Assembly: GCA_021816155.1 (NCBI GenBank)
Contig: JAKAZA010000016.1
Span: forward strand, 1 to 43,027
Length of the DNA stretch: 43,027 bases
From: Pseudomonadota bacterium
GTDB lineage: Bacteria; Pseudomonadota; Alphaproteobacteria; Caulobacterales; Caulobacteraceae
Reading direction: 5' to 3'
Shown: positions 8,207 through 15,461 of the stretch, piece by piece
Layout: each line of letters opens with the position of its first letter
How positions within the stretch are numbered: position 1 is the stretch's first letter
Made by a program: the position numbers and the translations under genes
The notes under the pieces: generated by a model
Databases searched by the model: none
The model's input: the letters and a program-made list of their open reading frames with translations, nothing else
Told to the model about the DNA's origin: nothing

Positions 8207-10011
8207 TCGCCCTCCTCGTCGTCCTCGGTCTCGGTGGCCGCCACGCCGGTCTCGACCGGCGCGGCGCCGCGCAGCTCCACGATCTCCGCGCCCGGGAACA
8301 TCTCCATCACCTGACGGATGAACGGGTCAGCCAACGCCTCGGCGCGGAACGCTTCGTCGGCGCGTTGCGCCTGCTCTTCCAGGGTCTCCGCGCCACCCCC
8401 CGTTTCGGCGCCCACCAGCCACGGCTGGCCGGTCCACTCCTTCAGCCGCGCCGCGAGGCGTTGCGCCAGATTGTTGGGAGCGCCGGGCGCCGGCTCGAAC
8501 GCGATCGCGCCGGTCTTGAAGCTGATCAGGCGTACGTACTTCTGTACGTCGAGCCGCAGCTGGATGTCCCGGCGCGTGTCGATGAGTGCGACCACTTCCT
8601 CGAAGGTGCGGGGCTGCGGCTGCGACTGCGACTCCGCGACCGGCGAGGGGCGCGGCTTGGCGACCATGCGCGTGGCCACGCCCGCCGATCCGCGCAGGCC
8701 GCCGCCGGACGCGGGCGGCCCCGAAATGGCGCCGATATCGCCGCCCTCGCGCAGCGCCCTCAGCGCCTCCTCGGGGCCGGGCAGGTCTGCGGCGTAGGCG
8801 AGGCGGATCAGCGCCATCTCGACGGCGGCGGCCGGGTCGGGCGCGCGGCGCACTTCGTCGTAGGCGCGCAGCAGCATCTGCCAGAGCCGGGCGAGACTGG
8901 CGCCGGAGACGGCCGCGCCGATCGCGGTGATCCGTTGCGCCTGATCCTTGGGCAGCACCAGCGCCTCGGGGCCGATAGCCTTGGCGAGGCTGGCGCCGTG
9001 GCAGTGCTCCATGAGGTCGCTCATCACGGTCGCCGGGTCGGCCCCGTAGCCGAAGATCACGCGAAACGCCTCGATCGCGGCTCCGGCCTCGCCGCGCACG
9101 CACTTCTCGAAGAGATCGATGGTCTGGGCCCGGTCGGCCAGCCCCAGCATGTCCCGCACCACGGCCTGCGTGACCTGGCCGCCGGCCTCGACCTGCACCA
9201 GCGCCTGGTCGAGCAGCGACTGGGCGTCGCGCACTGAGCCCTCGGCGGCCCTCGCGATCAGCGCGATCGCGTCGGCCTCGATCCGCACCCCCTCGCGCTC
9301 GGCGATCGCGTGCAGGTTGCCTCCGATCACCTCGGGCTCGACCCGGCGCAGGTCGAAGCGCTGGCAGCGTGAAAGGATGGTCACCGGAACCTTCCGGATC
9401 TCGGTGGTGGCGAAGATGAACTTGGCGTGCGGCGGCGGCTCTTCCAGCGTCTTCAGCAGCGCGTTGAACGCCGCCGTCGAGAGCATGTGCACCTCGTCGA
9501 TGATGTAGACCTTGTAGCGAGCCTCGACCGGCGCGTAGCGCACGCCGTCCAGCAGTTCGCGCATCTCGTCGACGCGCGAACGGCTCGCCGCGTCGAGCTC
9601 CAGCACGTCCATGTGCCGCCCCTCGACGATGGCGCGGCAGTGGCGGCCCTCGGCCGCGAGGCCGGTGACGCTCGGCTCGTGGATCTCGTCGCTCTCGTAG
9701 TTGAGCGCCCGCGCCAGCAACCGGGCCGTCGTGGTCTTGCCCACCCCGCGCACTCCGGTGAGCATGAAGGCGTGGGCGATGCGGCCGCTGGCGAACGCGT
9801 TCTTGAGCGTCCGGACCATGGCCTCCTGACCGATCAGGTCGTCGAAGGCCTTCGGCCGGTACTTGCGCGCGATGACCGTATAGTGGCCAGCCTCTTCGGC
9901 CGGGGCGGCTGTGGCCACGGGCGCGCCGCCGAACATGTCGGCCGTCGCCGTATCGGCCTCGGCCGGCGCCGAATTCGGCTCTGCGGGGGACTGATCGTCC
10001 TGGTCGGCCAT
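8203..10011 (-). CDS. dnaX: DNA polymerase III subunit gamma/tau
   Basis: Motor subunit of the clamp loader. The 602-residue protein has the RarA/DnaX opening YTVIARKYRPKAFDDLIGQ, Walker A GVRGVGKTT (86-94), Walker B IIDEVHML (about 170-177) and sensor 1 TILSRCQRF. Domain III and a Pro/Ala-rich linker lead to a tau-like C-terminus. The usual four-cysteine zinc module between Walker A and B is reduced: only Cys125 remains in the segment 104-135. The ATG at 10011 is used because an upstream in-frame start at 10062 would lie inside ffs. I see no clear frameshift slippery site for gamma synthesis. Confidence 0.96.
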   Translation of the reverse strand: MADQDDQSPAEPNSAPAEADTATADMFGGAPVATAAPAEEAGHYTVIARKYRPKAFDDLIGQEAMVRTLKNAFASGRIAHAFMLTGVRGVGKTTTARLLARALNYESDEIHEPSVTGLAAEGRHCRAIVEGRHMDVLELDAASRSRVDEMRELLDGVRYAPVEARYKVYIIDEVHMLSTAAFNALLKTLEEPPPHAKFIFATTEIRKVPVTILSRCQRFDLRRVEPEVIGGNLHAIAEREGVRIEADAIALIARAAEGSVRDAQSLLDQALVQVEAGGQVTQAVVRDMLGLADRAQTIDLFEKCVRGEAGAAIEAFRVIFGYGADPATVMSDLMEHCHGASLAKAIGPEALVLPKDQAQRITAIGAAVSGASLARLWQMLLRAYDEVRRAPDPAAAVEMALIRLAYAADLPGPEEALRALREGGDIGAISGPPASGGGLRGSAGVATRMVAKPRPSPVAESQSQPQPRTFEEVVALIDTRRDIQLRLDVQKYVRLISFKTGAIAFEPAPGAPNNLAQRLAARLKEWTGQPWLVGAETGGGAETLEEQAQRADEAFRAEALADPFIRQVMEMFPGAEIVELRGAAPVETGVAATETEDDEEGE

Positions 10012-10036
10012 ATACTCTGGGCGGGCTGGAAGCGGT

Positions 10037-10130
10037 GGAGACCGGCAGACGACCCGGAGCAAAACTCGTTACGGCTGCTTCCTTCCGGACCTGACCGGGT
10101 TGGCGAGGCCTCCGCCCATCGCCGATCTCC
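10037..10130 (-). ncRNA. ffs: Signal recognition particle 4.5S RNA
   Basis: Small bacterial SRP RNA of about 94 nt. The conserved apical domain that binds Ffh reads GGTCAGGTCCGGAAGGAAGC on the minus strand (about 10098-10077), with its GGAA tetraloop. The two ends pair: GGAGATCGGC at the 5' end (10130-10121) with GCCGGTCTCC at the 3' end (10046-10037), closing the rod. The 5' end agrees with the promoter, whose predicted start is also about 10130. It lies directly upstream of dnaX, a common arrangement in proteobacteria. Confidence 0.95.
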
Positions 10131-10136
10131 GAGACC

Positions 10137-10165
10137 TATATCGCGTGCGGAGCCGGCCTGCGCAA
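10137..10165 (-). promoter_or_regulatory. Promoter of ffs (and probably dnaX operon)
   Basis: On the minus strand TTGCGC (10165-10160) and GATATA (10142-10137) are 17 bases apart. Transcription would start about seven bases later at 10130, exactly the structurally defined 5' end of the SRP RNA. No terminator is visible between ffs and dnaX, so read-through into dnaX is likely. Confidence 0.6.
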
Positions 10166-10229
10166 GCGCGGCGCAGGTTCCAGGGCGCCGACTGCTGACG
10201 CGCCGCCCGTCGCGCGCTAAGAGCGAAGC

Positions 10230-11153
10230 ATGCCTCTCTCAGCCTTCATGAACGTCTTCGCCGGCAATCCGCTCGACCGTGCGAGCGACCGGCGCGCCAA
10301 CGCCGCGTGGGTGGCGGGCAAGCTCGCCGACCCTGGCAGCCTCGCGCTCGTGATGTGGAACGGCAAGCCGATGGTAGAGAAGCGCGAGGGCGGCGGCAGC
10401 CAGATCGCCTACGTCCGCGCCGACCTGGCGAGCGAGCTCGCAGGCGGATTGGAGCGCCTCCTCTTCATGGGCCTCTGGAATGAGACCGCGGTGTTCGCGC
10501 TCGACATGGAGGGGCGGGCCGATCCGGCGGACGGGCCGCTCGCGGGGCTCGGACGCTTCGAGGATCTGCGGGCCATCGCCCTCGATGTGCCGCAGGCCGA
10601 CGCCGGCATTCTGGCCACCGCCAAGGCGATGTTCGAGTGGCGTCGGCGACATCGCCACTGCGCCGCCTGCGGCGGGCCCAGCGAGCCGTCCGACGGCGGC
10701 TGGAAGCGAATCTGTCCCTCCTGCAAGGCCGAGCACTTCCCGCGCACCGACCCGGTGGTGATCATGCTGCCGACGCGGGGCGAGACCTGCCTGCTCGGCC
10801 GCCAGGCGGCATGGCCGAAGGGCACCTATTCCGCGTTGGCCGGCTTCCTGGAGCCGGGCGAGAACATCGAGGAAGCCTGCGCGCGCGAAATCTGGGAGGA
10901 AGCCGGCCTCAGGACGGCCAGGGTGCGCTACCACTCGACCCAGCCCTGGCCGTACCCCTCGTCGCTGATGATAGGCCTGATCGCCGAGGTCGAGGACGGC
11001 GAGGCCGCCCCCGACCAGACCGAGCTCGAGGAGGTGCGCTGGTTCACCCGCGAGGAGGCGAAGGTGCTGGTCACCAGCGGATTGCCCGACGCCCGGGCGC
11101 CGGGCGCCGTCGCGATCGCACACCAGCTGATCAAGGCCTGGGCGGAGGAGTAG
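10230..11153 (+). CDS. nudC: NAD+ diphosphatase / NAD-RNA decapping enzyme NudC
   Basis: Nudix hydrolase that cleaves NADH and removes NAD caps from RNA. The 307 residues contain the NudC N-terminal domain, a zinc ribbon with cysteines at 144, 147, 162 and 165, and the Nudix box GFLEPGENIEEACAREIWEEAG (205-226) written here across its standard spacing. The NudC-specific motif after the box appears as TQPWPYPSS (usual form SQPWPFPxS). The zinc ribbon and this motif separate it from general Nudix proteins. It is convergent with pheA, and 76 bases from the ffs promoter region. Confidence 0.94.
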   Translation: MPLSAFMNVFAGNPLDRASDRRANAAWVAGKLADPGSLALVMWNGKPMVEKREGGGSQIAYVRADLASELAGGLERLLFMGLWNETAVFALDMEGRADPADGPLAGLGRFEDLRAIALDVPQADAGILATAKAMFEWRRRHRHCAACGGPSEPSDGGWKRICPSCKAEHFPRTDPVVIMLPTRGETCLLGRQAAWPKGTYSALAGFLEPGENIEEACAREIWEEAGLRTARVRYHSTQPWPYPSSLMIGLIAEVEDGEAAPDQTELEEVRWFTREEAKVLVTSGLPDARAPGAVAIAHQLIKAWAEE

Positions 11154-11223
11154 GTCGGCCCTTTCCGGGTTCGCGGAGACCGAGCTTCAGAAGCCCAGCC
11201 GCCGGTCGGATAGCGCGCCTCGC

Positions 11224-12090
11224 TCACGCGCCGGCGGCAGCCTTCAGCCGATAGGCGTCGGCTGGGTAGACGCCCAGCACCTCGAAATGGTCGGAAAAGA
11301 ACCGCAGCTCTTCGAAAGCTCGGGCGAGCGCCGGGTCGTCAGGCCGGCCGTCCACTTCCGCGTAGAAGAACGTGGCCGTGAAGGCGCCGTTCTCCATGTA
11401 GCTCTCGAGCTTGGTCATGTTGACGCCGTTGGTGGCGAAGCCCCCCAGCGCCTTGTAGAGCGCCGCAGGCAGGTTGCGGACGCGAAAGGTGAAGCTGGTC
11501 ACGCAGGGCGTGCCGGCCGGCGGCGCTGGCGGGTGCGGATCGCCGGTCATGACGAGGAAGCGCGTCGTATTGTGGGCTTCGTCCTCGACGTCGCGCGCCA
11601 GGATCGCAAGGCCGTAGAGCGCCGCCGCCGGCGCCGGAGCGAGGACGGCGCAAGCGGGGTCCGGGTGCTCGGCCAGCCGTTTGGCCGAACCCGCAGTGTC
11701 AGCCCCTGCGATCGTCTTCAGCTTCAGGCGGCGGATCAGCTTGCGGCACTGGTTCAGCGCGATCGGCATGCTGGTGACGCTCTTCAGCCCCTCGAGCGTC
11801 GCGCCGGGGATGGCCATCAGCTGGAAGTGGATCGGTTTGAAACGCTCGCCGATGATCCTCAGCCCCGACTGCGGCAGCAGGTGGTGCATCTCGGGCACGC
11901 GGCCGGCGGTGGAGTTTTCGACCGGGATCATTCCCAGATCGCAGGCGCGAGACCTGACCGCCGCGACGGCCGCCTCGAACTCCGCGAACGGCGTCGGCGC
12001 ATGGTCGGGGAAATAGGTCTGGCACGCCTCGTGGCTGAACGAGCCGAGCTCGCCATGAAACGCGATCCTAGGGCGCTGGTCTTGCGTCAC
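11224..12090 (-). CDS. pheA: Prephenate dehydratase
   Basis: Converts prephenate to phenylpyruvate in phenylalanine synthesis. The 288-residue protein is monofunctional: no chorismate mutase domain is present. It opens RIAFHGELGSFSHEA, contains the IPVENSTAGRV substrate motif and the catalytic NTTRF, and ends in an ACT domain (about 195-280) with the phenylalanine-binding KLESYMENG loop, so feedback inhibition is expected. The GTG start at 12090 overlaps the kdsB stop by four bases (GTGA). Longer in-frame upstream sequence is kdsB read in another frame and is rejected. Confidence 0.95.
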   Translation of the reverse strand: MTQDQRPRIAFHGELGSFSHEACQTYFPDHAPTPFAEFEAAVAAVRSRACDLGMIPVENSTAGRVPEMHHLLPQSGLRIIGERFKPIHFQLMAIPGATLEGLKSVTSMPIALNQCRKLIRRLKLKTIAGADTAGSAKRLAEHPDPACAVLAPAPAAALYGLAILARDVEDEAHNTTRFLVMTGDPHPPAPPAGTPCVTSFTFRVRNLPAALYKALGGFATNGVNMTKLESYMENGAFTATFFYAEVDGRPDDPALARAFEELRFFSDHFEVLGVYPADAYRLKAAAGA

Positions 12091-12827
12091 GGGGAATAGG
12101 TCCTCGCGAAGGCCCGGGCGGCCTCCAGATCGCCCGGGGTATCGACCGAAATCGGGGTCTCGTCCACTACGGCCGCCCAGATCGAGAGACCGAGTTCGAG
12201 CGCGCGCAGCTGCTCCAGTTTCTCGCGCTGCTCCAGGGGCGAGGGCGGCGCCAGGCAGAACCGCTCGAGCGCGGGCCGGCGGTAGGCGTAGATCCCGACA
12301 TGCTTCCAAACCGGCCCGTCGCCGTAGAGCTCGGATCGCGTGAAGTACAGACAACGACCGCGCGGGTCGCCAGGCGGCAGACTGACCACGGCTTTCACCA
12401 CCGCCGGGTCGGCGCGGTCGGCCGGCGACGCCTCGGACGCGATGGCGGTGGCGATATCGCAATCAGGTTCGGCGGCGAGCACGCCGAGGCATGCGGTGAT
12501 CGCAGCCGCGTCGACGAACGGCATGTCGCCTTGCAGGTTCACCACGACGTCGCAGCGGCCGTCCGGGTCGAGCTCGGCGAGCGCCGCCAGCACCCGATCG
12601 GAACCGGACGGCAGATGGGGATCGGTGAGCACTGCGCGTCCCCCCGCCGCCGCCACAGCGCCGACGATTTCCACGTCGCCCGCGGCGACGGCGACGTCGC
12701 CGACGCGCGCCTTTTCCGCCTGCCGGAGCACGCGCACAATCATCGGGACGCCGGCTATGTCGGCGAGCGGCTTGCCGGGCAGGCGGCTGGCGGCCAGGCG
12801 CGCCGGAATGATTACGATCGGGGTCAT
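12087..12827 (-). CDS. kdsB: 3-deoxy-manno-octulosonate cytidylyltransferase
   Basis: Activates Kdo to CMP-Kdo for the lipopolysaccharide inner core. The 246-residue protein shows VIIPARLAASRLPGKPLADI at the nucleotide-binding N-terminus, the LPSGSDRV motif, VVNLQGDMPFV with metal ligands and KHVGIYAYRR near the C-terminus. The first ATG gives the expected N-terminus. pheA overlaps its 3' end, an association of amino-acid and LPS genes seen in many alphaproteobacteria. The 166-base gap to the divergent cytochrome gene must hold both promoters, but I cannot single out either. Confidence 0.95.
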   Translation of the reverse strand: MTPIVIIPARLAASRLPGKPLADIAGVPMIVRVLRQAEKARVGDVAVAAGDVEIVGAVAAAGGRAVLTDPHLPSGSDRVLAALAELDPDGRCDVVVNLQGDMPFVDAAAITACLGVLAAEPDCDIATAIASEASPADRADPAVVKAVVSLPPGDPRGRCLYFTRSELYGDGPVWKHVGIYAYRRPALERFCLAPPSPLEQREKLEQLRALELGLSIWAAVVDETPISVDTPGDLEAARAFARTYSP

Positions 12828-12993
12828 TGCGGTTCGGTGGGCGGGCTCTGCGCGGGGCTTGAGACGGGGTCAAGACGGCGACGATTCGGCGCGGGTCCCA
12901 GAAGCGCGCCGGCGCCGGCGATTGGCCGGTTGCGCGAGCGCCCCTACCGTGCAAGAGACGCCCTCGCAACAAGGGGCGGGTTTAGACTCATCC

Positions 12994-13626
12994 ATGGCCG
13001 ACAGCTTAGCCTTCAACAAGATAGCCGGCGCCGCGCTGGCGACCGGTCTCGTGATCTTCGGCCTCCAGAACCTCATGCCGGTCATCTTCCACCAGGAGCC
13101 GCCGGCCAAGCCGGGCTATGCGATCGCGGTGCAGGTGAGCACCGGCGGTGGCGCGGCGCCCGCCGACGTCATGCCAGACTGGGGCACGGTGCTGCCGAAG
13201 GCCGACGTCGCCCACGGGCAGGCGATCACCGCCAAGTGCGCCTCGTGCCACGACTTCGACGCAGCCGGCACCAACGCCATAGGTCCCGGCCTCTACGGCG
13301 TGGTCGGGCGGCCGCCGGGCACGCACCCAGGCTACAGCTACGATCAGGCGATGCAGGATTTCGCCAAGACGCACAAGGCCTGGACCTACGACCTGCTCTA
13401 TCAGTTCCTGAAGGCCCCCGGTCAGTTCATGCCGGGCACGAAAATGACGTTCGTGGGTCTGCCGGAGTCGCAGGATCGGATCGACGTGATCGCCTACCTG
13501 CGCTCAAACGGCTCGCCGAACTATCCGATCCCGCCGGCGAAGCCAGCCGCGCCCGCCGCCGCGAGCGATGCGGCGGCCCCTGCGGCGAACGCGACCGCAC
13601 CGGCCAACGCCACGGCCGGTAAGTAG
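12994..13626 (+). CDS. Membrane-anchored cytochrome c (CycM-like)
   Basis: Class I monohaem cytochrome c, probably an electron carrier to terminal oxidases. The 210 residues have an uncleaved N-terminal membrane anchor (about 9-30), a linker and the haem site CASCH (Cys82, Cys85, His86). A GPGLYGVVGR segment follows, with the distal methionine in MPGTKM near residue 151. The tail is Ala/Pro/Lys-rich and low in complexity. This is the layout of CycM/cytochrome c552 of Bradyrhizobium and Paracoccus. The ATG at 12994 is chosen because it starts the anchor; sequence upstream in frame is kdsB antisense. Confidence 0.88.
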   Translation: MADSLAFNKIAGAALATGLVIFGLQNLMPVIFHQEPPAKPGYAIAVQVSTGGGAAPADVMPDWGTVLPKADVAHGQAITAKCASCHDFDAAGTNAIGPGLYGVVGRPPGTHPGYSYDQAMQDFAKTHKAWTYDLLYQFLKAPGQFMPGTKMTFVGLPESQDRIDVIAYLRSNGSPNYPIPPAKPAAPAAASDAAAPAANATAPANATAGK

Positions 13627-13646
13627 GCTCGCTGGCCGGGCGAGGG

Positions 13647-13664
13647 CTGAGGCGTCCGCCTCAG
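13647..13664. terminator. Stem-loop at cytochrome / ferritin-like convergent junction
   Basis: CTGAGGCG (13647-13654) and CGCCTCAG (13657-13664) form a symmetric stem between two convergent genes, overlapping the stop of the minus-strand gene. There is no T-run on either side, so intrinsic termination is doubtful. It may only be a 3'-end stabilising structure. Confidence 0.35.
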
Positions 13665-14278
13665 GCGCCCTTGCGGGCGCTGGCCTTCGCCAGCTTCTCG
13701 ATGGAGCGCTCGAGCCGGGCGAATCCGGCGGTCATGCAGGCCATGATGGCCTCGGCGTCGGCGCTCGCCCCGTGCGACGCGGCCGAGGCGTCGCCATTCC
13801 TTTTGCCCGAGGTCATACCGGCCTTGGCGCGCACCTTGGAGTAAGCTTCGCGCAGGCGACGGCCGGAATCGTCCTCCTCGTTGATGTACCACTGCAGCAT
13901 GTTGCAGGTCATCGAGTCGTAGGCGCCGTCGGCGATGCCCTTGCGGATGTCGGCGAACACGTCCCGCGGCTCGGGACGCTCGGGGCCGACCTTCTCGCAA
14001 TCGGCAATGCGGGGATTGGCGTAGCGGGCGAGGCGTTCGACCGCCGTCGGGTCGGCCTTCGGCCTCAACTCGTAGCCCAGCTCGCAGAGCCGCCGGCAGA
14101 AGAGCTCGCCGTGGCTGGTCTCGCGGGCGGCCACGAGGCGAAGCGTTGCGGCCAACTCCTCGTCGTCGGTCGCGTCCGCCCAGGCTTTCAGGTAGACGCC
14201 CGCCTCGCTCTCGGCGAGCGAAATGGCGTTCAGCAGGCCGAGATAGCCGGGCTTCTCAGCGGTCGTGGCTTCGGTCAT
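13661..14278 (-). CDS. Ferritin-like domain protein, function unknown
   Basis: A 205-residue soluble protein. Residues about 15-60 (ISLAESEAGVYLKAWAD followed by ARETSHGELFCRRL) give two helices with E...ExxH-like residues, as in ferritin-like di-iron proteins. A second helical stretch spans about 95-135 and the C-terminus has a helical tail rich in Lys and Ala. I cannot tell whether a di-iron site is complete. The ATG at 14278 is supported by a GGAGGATT ribosome-binding site about eight bases upstream. A 155-base gap separates it from the upstream membrane-protein gene. Role unknown; iron storage or oxidative stress is only a guess. Confidence 0.6.
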   Translation of the reverse strand: MTEATTAEKPGYLGLLNAISLAESEAGVYLKAWADATDDEELAATLRLVAARETSHGELFCRRLCELGYELRPKADPTAVERLARYANPRIADCEKVGPERPEPRDVFADIRKGIADGAYDSMTCNMLQWYINEEDDSGRRLREAYSKVRAKAGMTSGKRNGDASAASHGASADAEAIMACMTAGFARLERSIEKLAKASARKGA

Positions 14279-14433
14279 GGCCAATCCTCCATCGGGCGGG
14301 GCGTCTTCTTGCGCCTCCCCGAAGGGCATCATGACTCGCAATTGCAGGCCGGCAAGGGCGCCCCAGCGGCAGCTTCCGGGCGAATTTGGCGAGCGAGCGC
14401 AACCGCAACGGATCCTGGCGGAGGCGCGCGTGG

Positions 14434-14811
14434 TCAGCGACTCCGCCGAACTCCGTCGTCGTCGGTGATGAACATGTTGCCGATCAAGCTGACGAACCAG
14501 ACGATGATGGTGACCAGCACGGCGTTGACAATGCCGCCGATATGCATGCGCCCGTGGAAGTGGTCCACGACCCAGCTGGTGAGCAGGATCATCAGGCCGT
14601 TTACGATCAGGAGGAACAGCCCGAGCGTCAGGATGGTCGCCGGCAGCGTGAGGAGGGTGACGATCGGGCGGACGACGGCGTTGACGAGGCCGAGGACCAG
14701 TCCGGCCGCGACCAGCGTCTCCCACCCGGTCACCCGAACGCCAGGGACCAGGTGCGACGCCACCCAGAAGCCCGCCGCCGCGACCAGCCCGCGAAGGATG
14801 AATCGGATCAT
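14434..14811 (-). CDS. Phage holin family IV (YvlD-like) membrane protein
   Basis: A 125-residue integral membrane protein with four hydrophobic segments (about 5-22, 34-52, 57-78, 92-115) and the family motif GLVLGLVNAVVRPIV. This matches the '4-TMS phage holin, superfamily IV' family, which despite the name is mostly chromosomal and of unknown function. Nothing phage-like surrounds it. It is divergent from the MerR regulator and shares the 95-base intergenic region with the LiuR-like operator. Confidence 0.85.
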   Translation of the reverse strand: MIRFILRGLVAAAGFWVASHLVPGVRVTGWETLVAAGLVLGLVNAVVRPIVTLLTLPATILTLGLFLLIVNGLMILLTSWVVDHFHGRMHIGGIVNAVLVTIIVWFVSLIGNMFITDDDGVRRSR

Positions 14812-14827
14812 GCGATTTGCACCGTCG

Positions 14828-14864
14828 TTGACGTTGACGTAAGCGATGAGTTGCGTAACATAAT
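14828..14864 (+). promoter_or_regulatory. LiuR-like operator and merR promoter
   Basis: The motif TTGACGTTGACGTAAG (14828-14843) resembles the ACGT-x2-ACGT dyad (TTTACGTTTACGTAAA) known for the MerR-family regulator LiuR of branched-chain amino-acid and acyl-CoA catabolism. It also carries a -35 hexamer TTGACG (14834-14839). With the 19-base spacer usual for MerR promoters, the -10 would be CATAAT at 14859-14864. Autoregulation is the natural reading. Confidence 0.5.
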
Positions 14865-14906
14865 CGGCGATAACAAGCGCGGGACGCGCACACCAGGAAG
14901 TCGAAT

Positions 14907-15389
14907 ATGCCCCACGAATTGCGGCGCCCCGAGCGCACGTTCACCATTCGCCAGCTCTGCCTCGAGTTCAAGTGCACGCCCCGGGCGTTGCGCTTCTACG
15001 AGGACAAGGGCCTGCTGTCGCCGGCCCGTCAGGGCCTGAATCGGGTCTACTCCTACAAGGACCGCGCCCGCCTGCAGCTGATCCTGCGCGGCAAGCGCGT
15101 GAACCTGTCGCTGGCGGAGATCCGCGAGATCCTCGACCTGTACGACAAGCGCGACGGCGGCGCGTCGCAGAACGCCACCGCCCTGCGCAAGTTCCGCGAA
15201 CGCATCGTCACGCTGGAGCAGCAGCGCGAGGATCTCGACCAGGCTATCAACCTGCTGAAGACCTCCTGCCAGGCGATCGAGGACCAGCTCTCGCACACCC
15301 GGCCCGACCTGCTGGCGGAGGCCGAGCAGCCTGCGGCGCCGCCGACCACCCACCGCGTCGGCCAGCGCCATCCGGAGCACGTCCGCTAG
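14907..15389 (+). CDS. MerR family regulator (LiuR-like)
   Basis: A 160-residue MerR-type regulator. The winged helix-turn-helix (FTIRQLCLEFKCTPRALRFY then EDKGLLSPARQG) covers residues 12-48, followed by the second wing and a long dimer coiled coil (KFRERIVTLEQQREDLDQAI, about 94-113). No cysteine cluster for metals is seen in the effector region, arguing against CueR/MerR-type metal sensing. Its neighbour, an acyl-CoA dehydrogenase, and the ACGT-type operator upstream point to an acyl-CoA catabolism regulator related to LiuR. A ribosome-binding site AGGAAG precedes the ATG. Confidence 0.85.
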   Translation: MPHELRRPERTFTIRQLCLEFKCTPRALRFYEDKGLLSPARQGLNRVYSYKDRARLQLILRGKRVNLSLAEIREILDLYDKRDGGASQNATALRKFRERIVTLEQQREDLDQAINLLKTSCQAIEDQLSHTRPDLLAEAEQPAAPPTTHRVGQRHPEHVR

Positions 15390-15423
15390 GCGCCGCTGGG
15401 GCGCTGGGCCCGGTTGCTGGTAT

Positions 15424-15460
15424 AAGGCTCGCTCCTCGACTTCCCGGGAGCGAGCCTTTT
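15424..15460 (+). terminator. Strong hairpin ending in TTTT, overlaps next gene's ribosome-binding site
   Basis: AAGGCTCGCTCC (15424-15435) pairs perfectly with GGAGCGAGCCTT (15447-15458), with an 11-base loop and TTTT at 15457-15460. It looks like a rho-independent terminator for merR, yet it ends two bases before the ATG of the acyl-CoA dehydrogenase gene, and its right arm contains the only plausible Shine-Dalgarno (GGGAG, 15446-15450). TATAAG at 15421-15426 could also be a -10 element, in which case a transcript starting near 15433 would lack most of the left arm. Confidence 0.65.
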
Positions 15461-15461
15461 C

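Noticed and set aside
8530-8552. Inverted repeat with TACGT arms
   Set aside because: It lies inside conserved dnaX codons, not near a gene start, so it is probably accidental.
14434-14811. Holin-family protein as a sign of prophage
   Set aside because: The family is mostly chromosomal, and no phage gene, integrase or att-like repeat is near.
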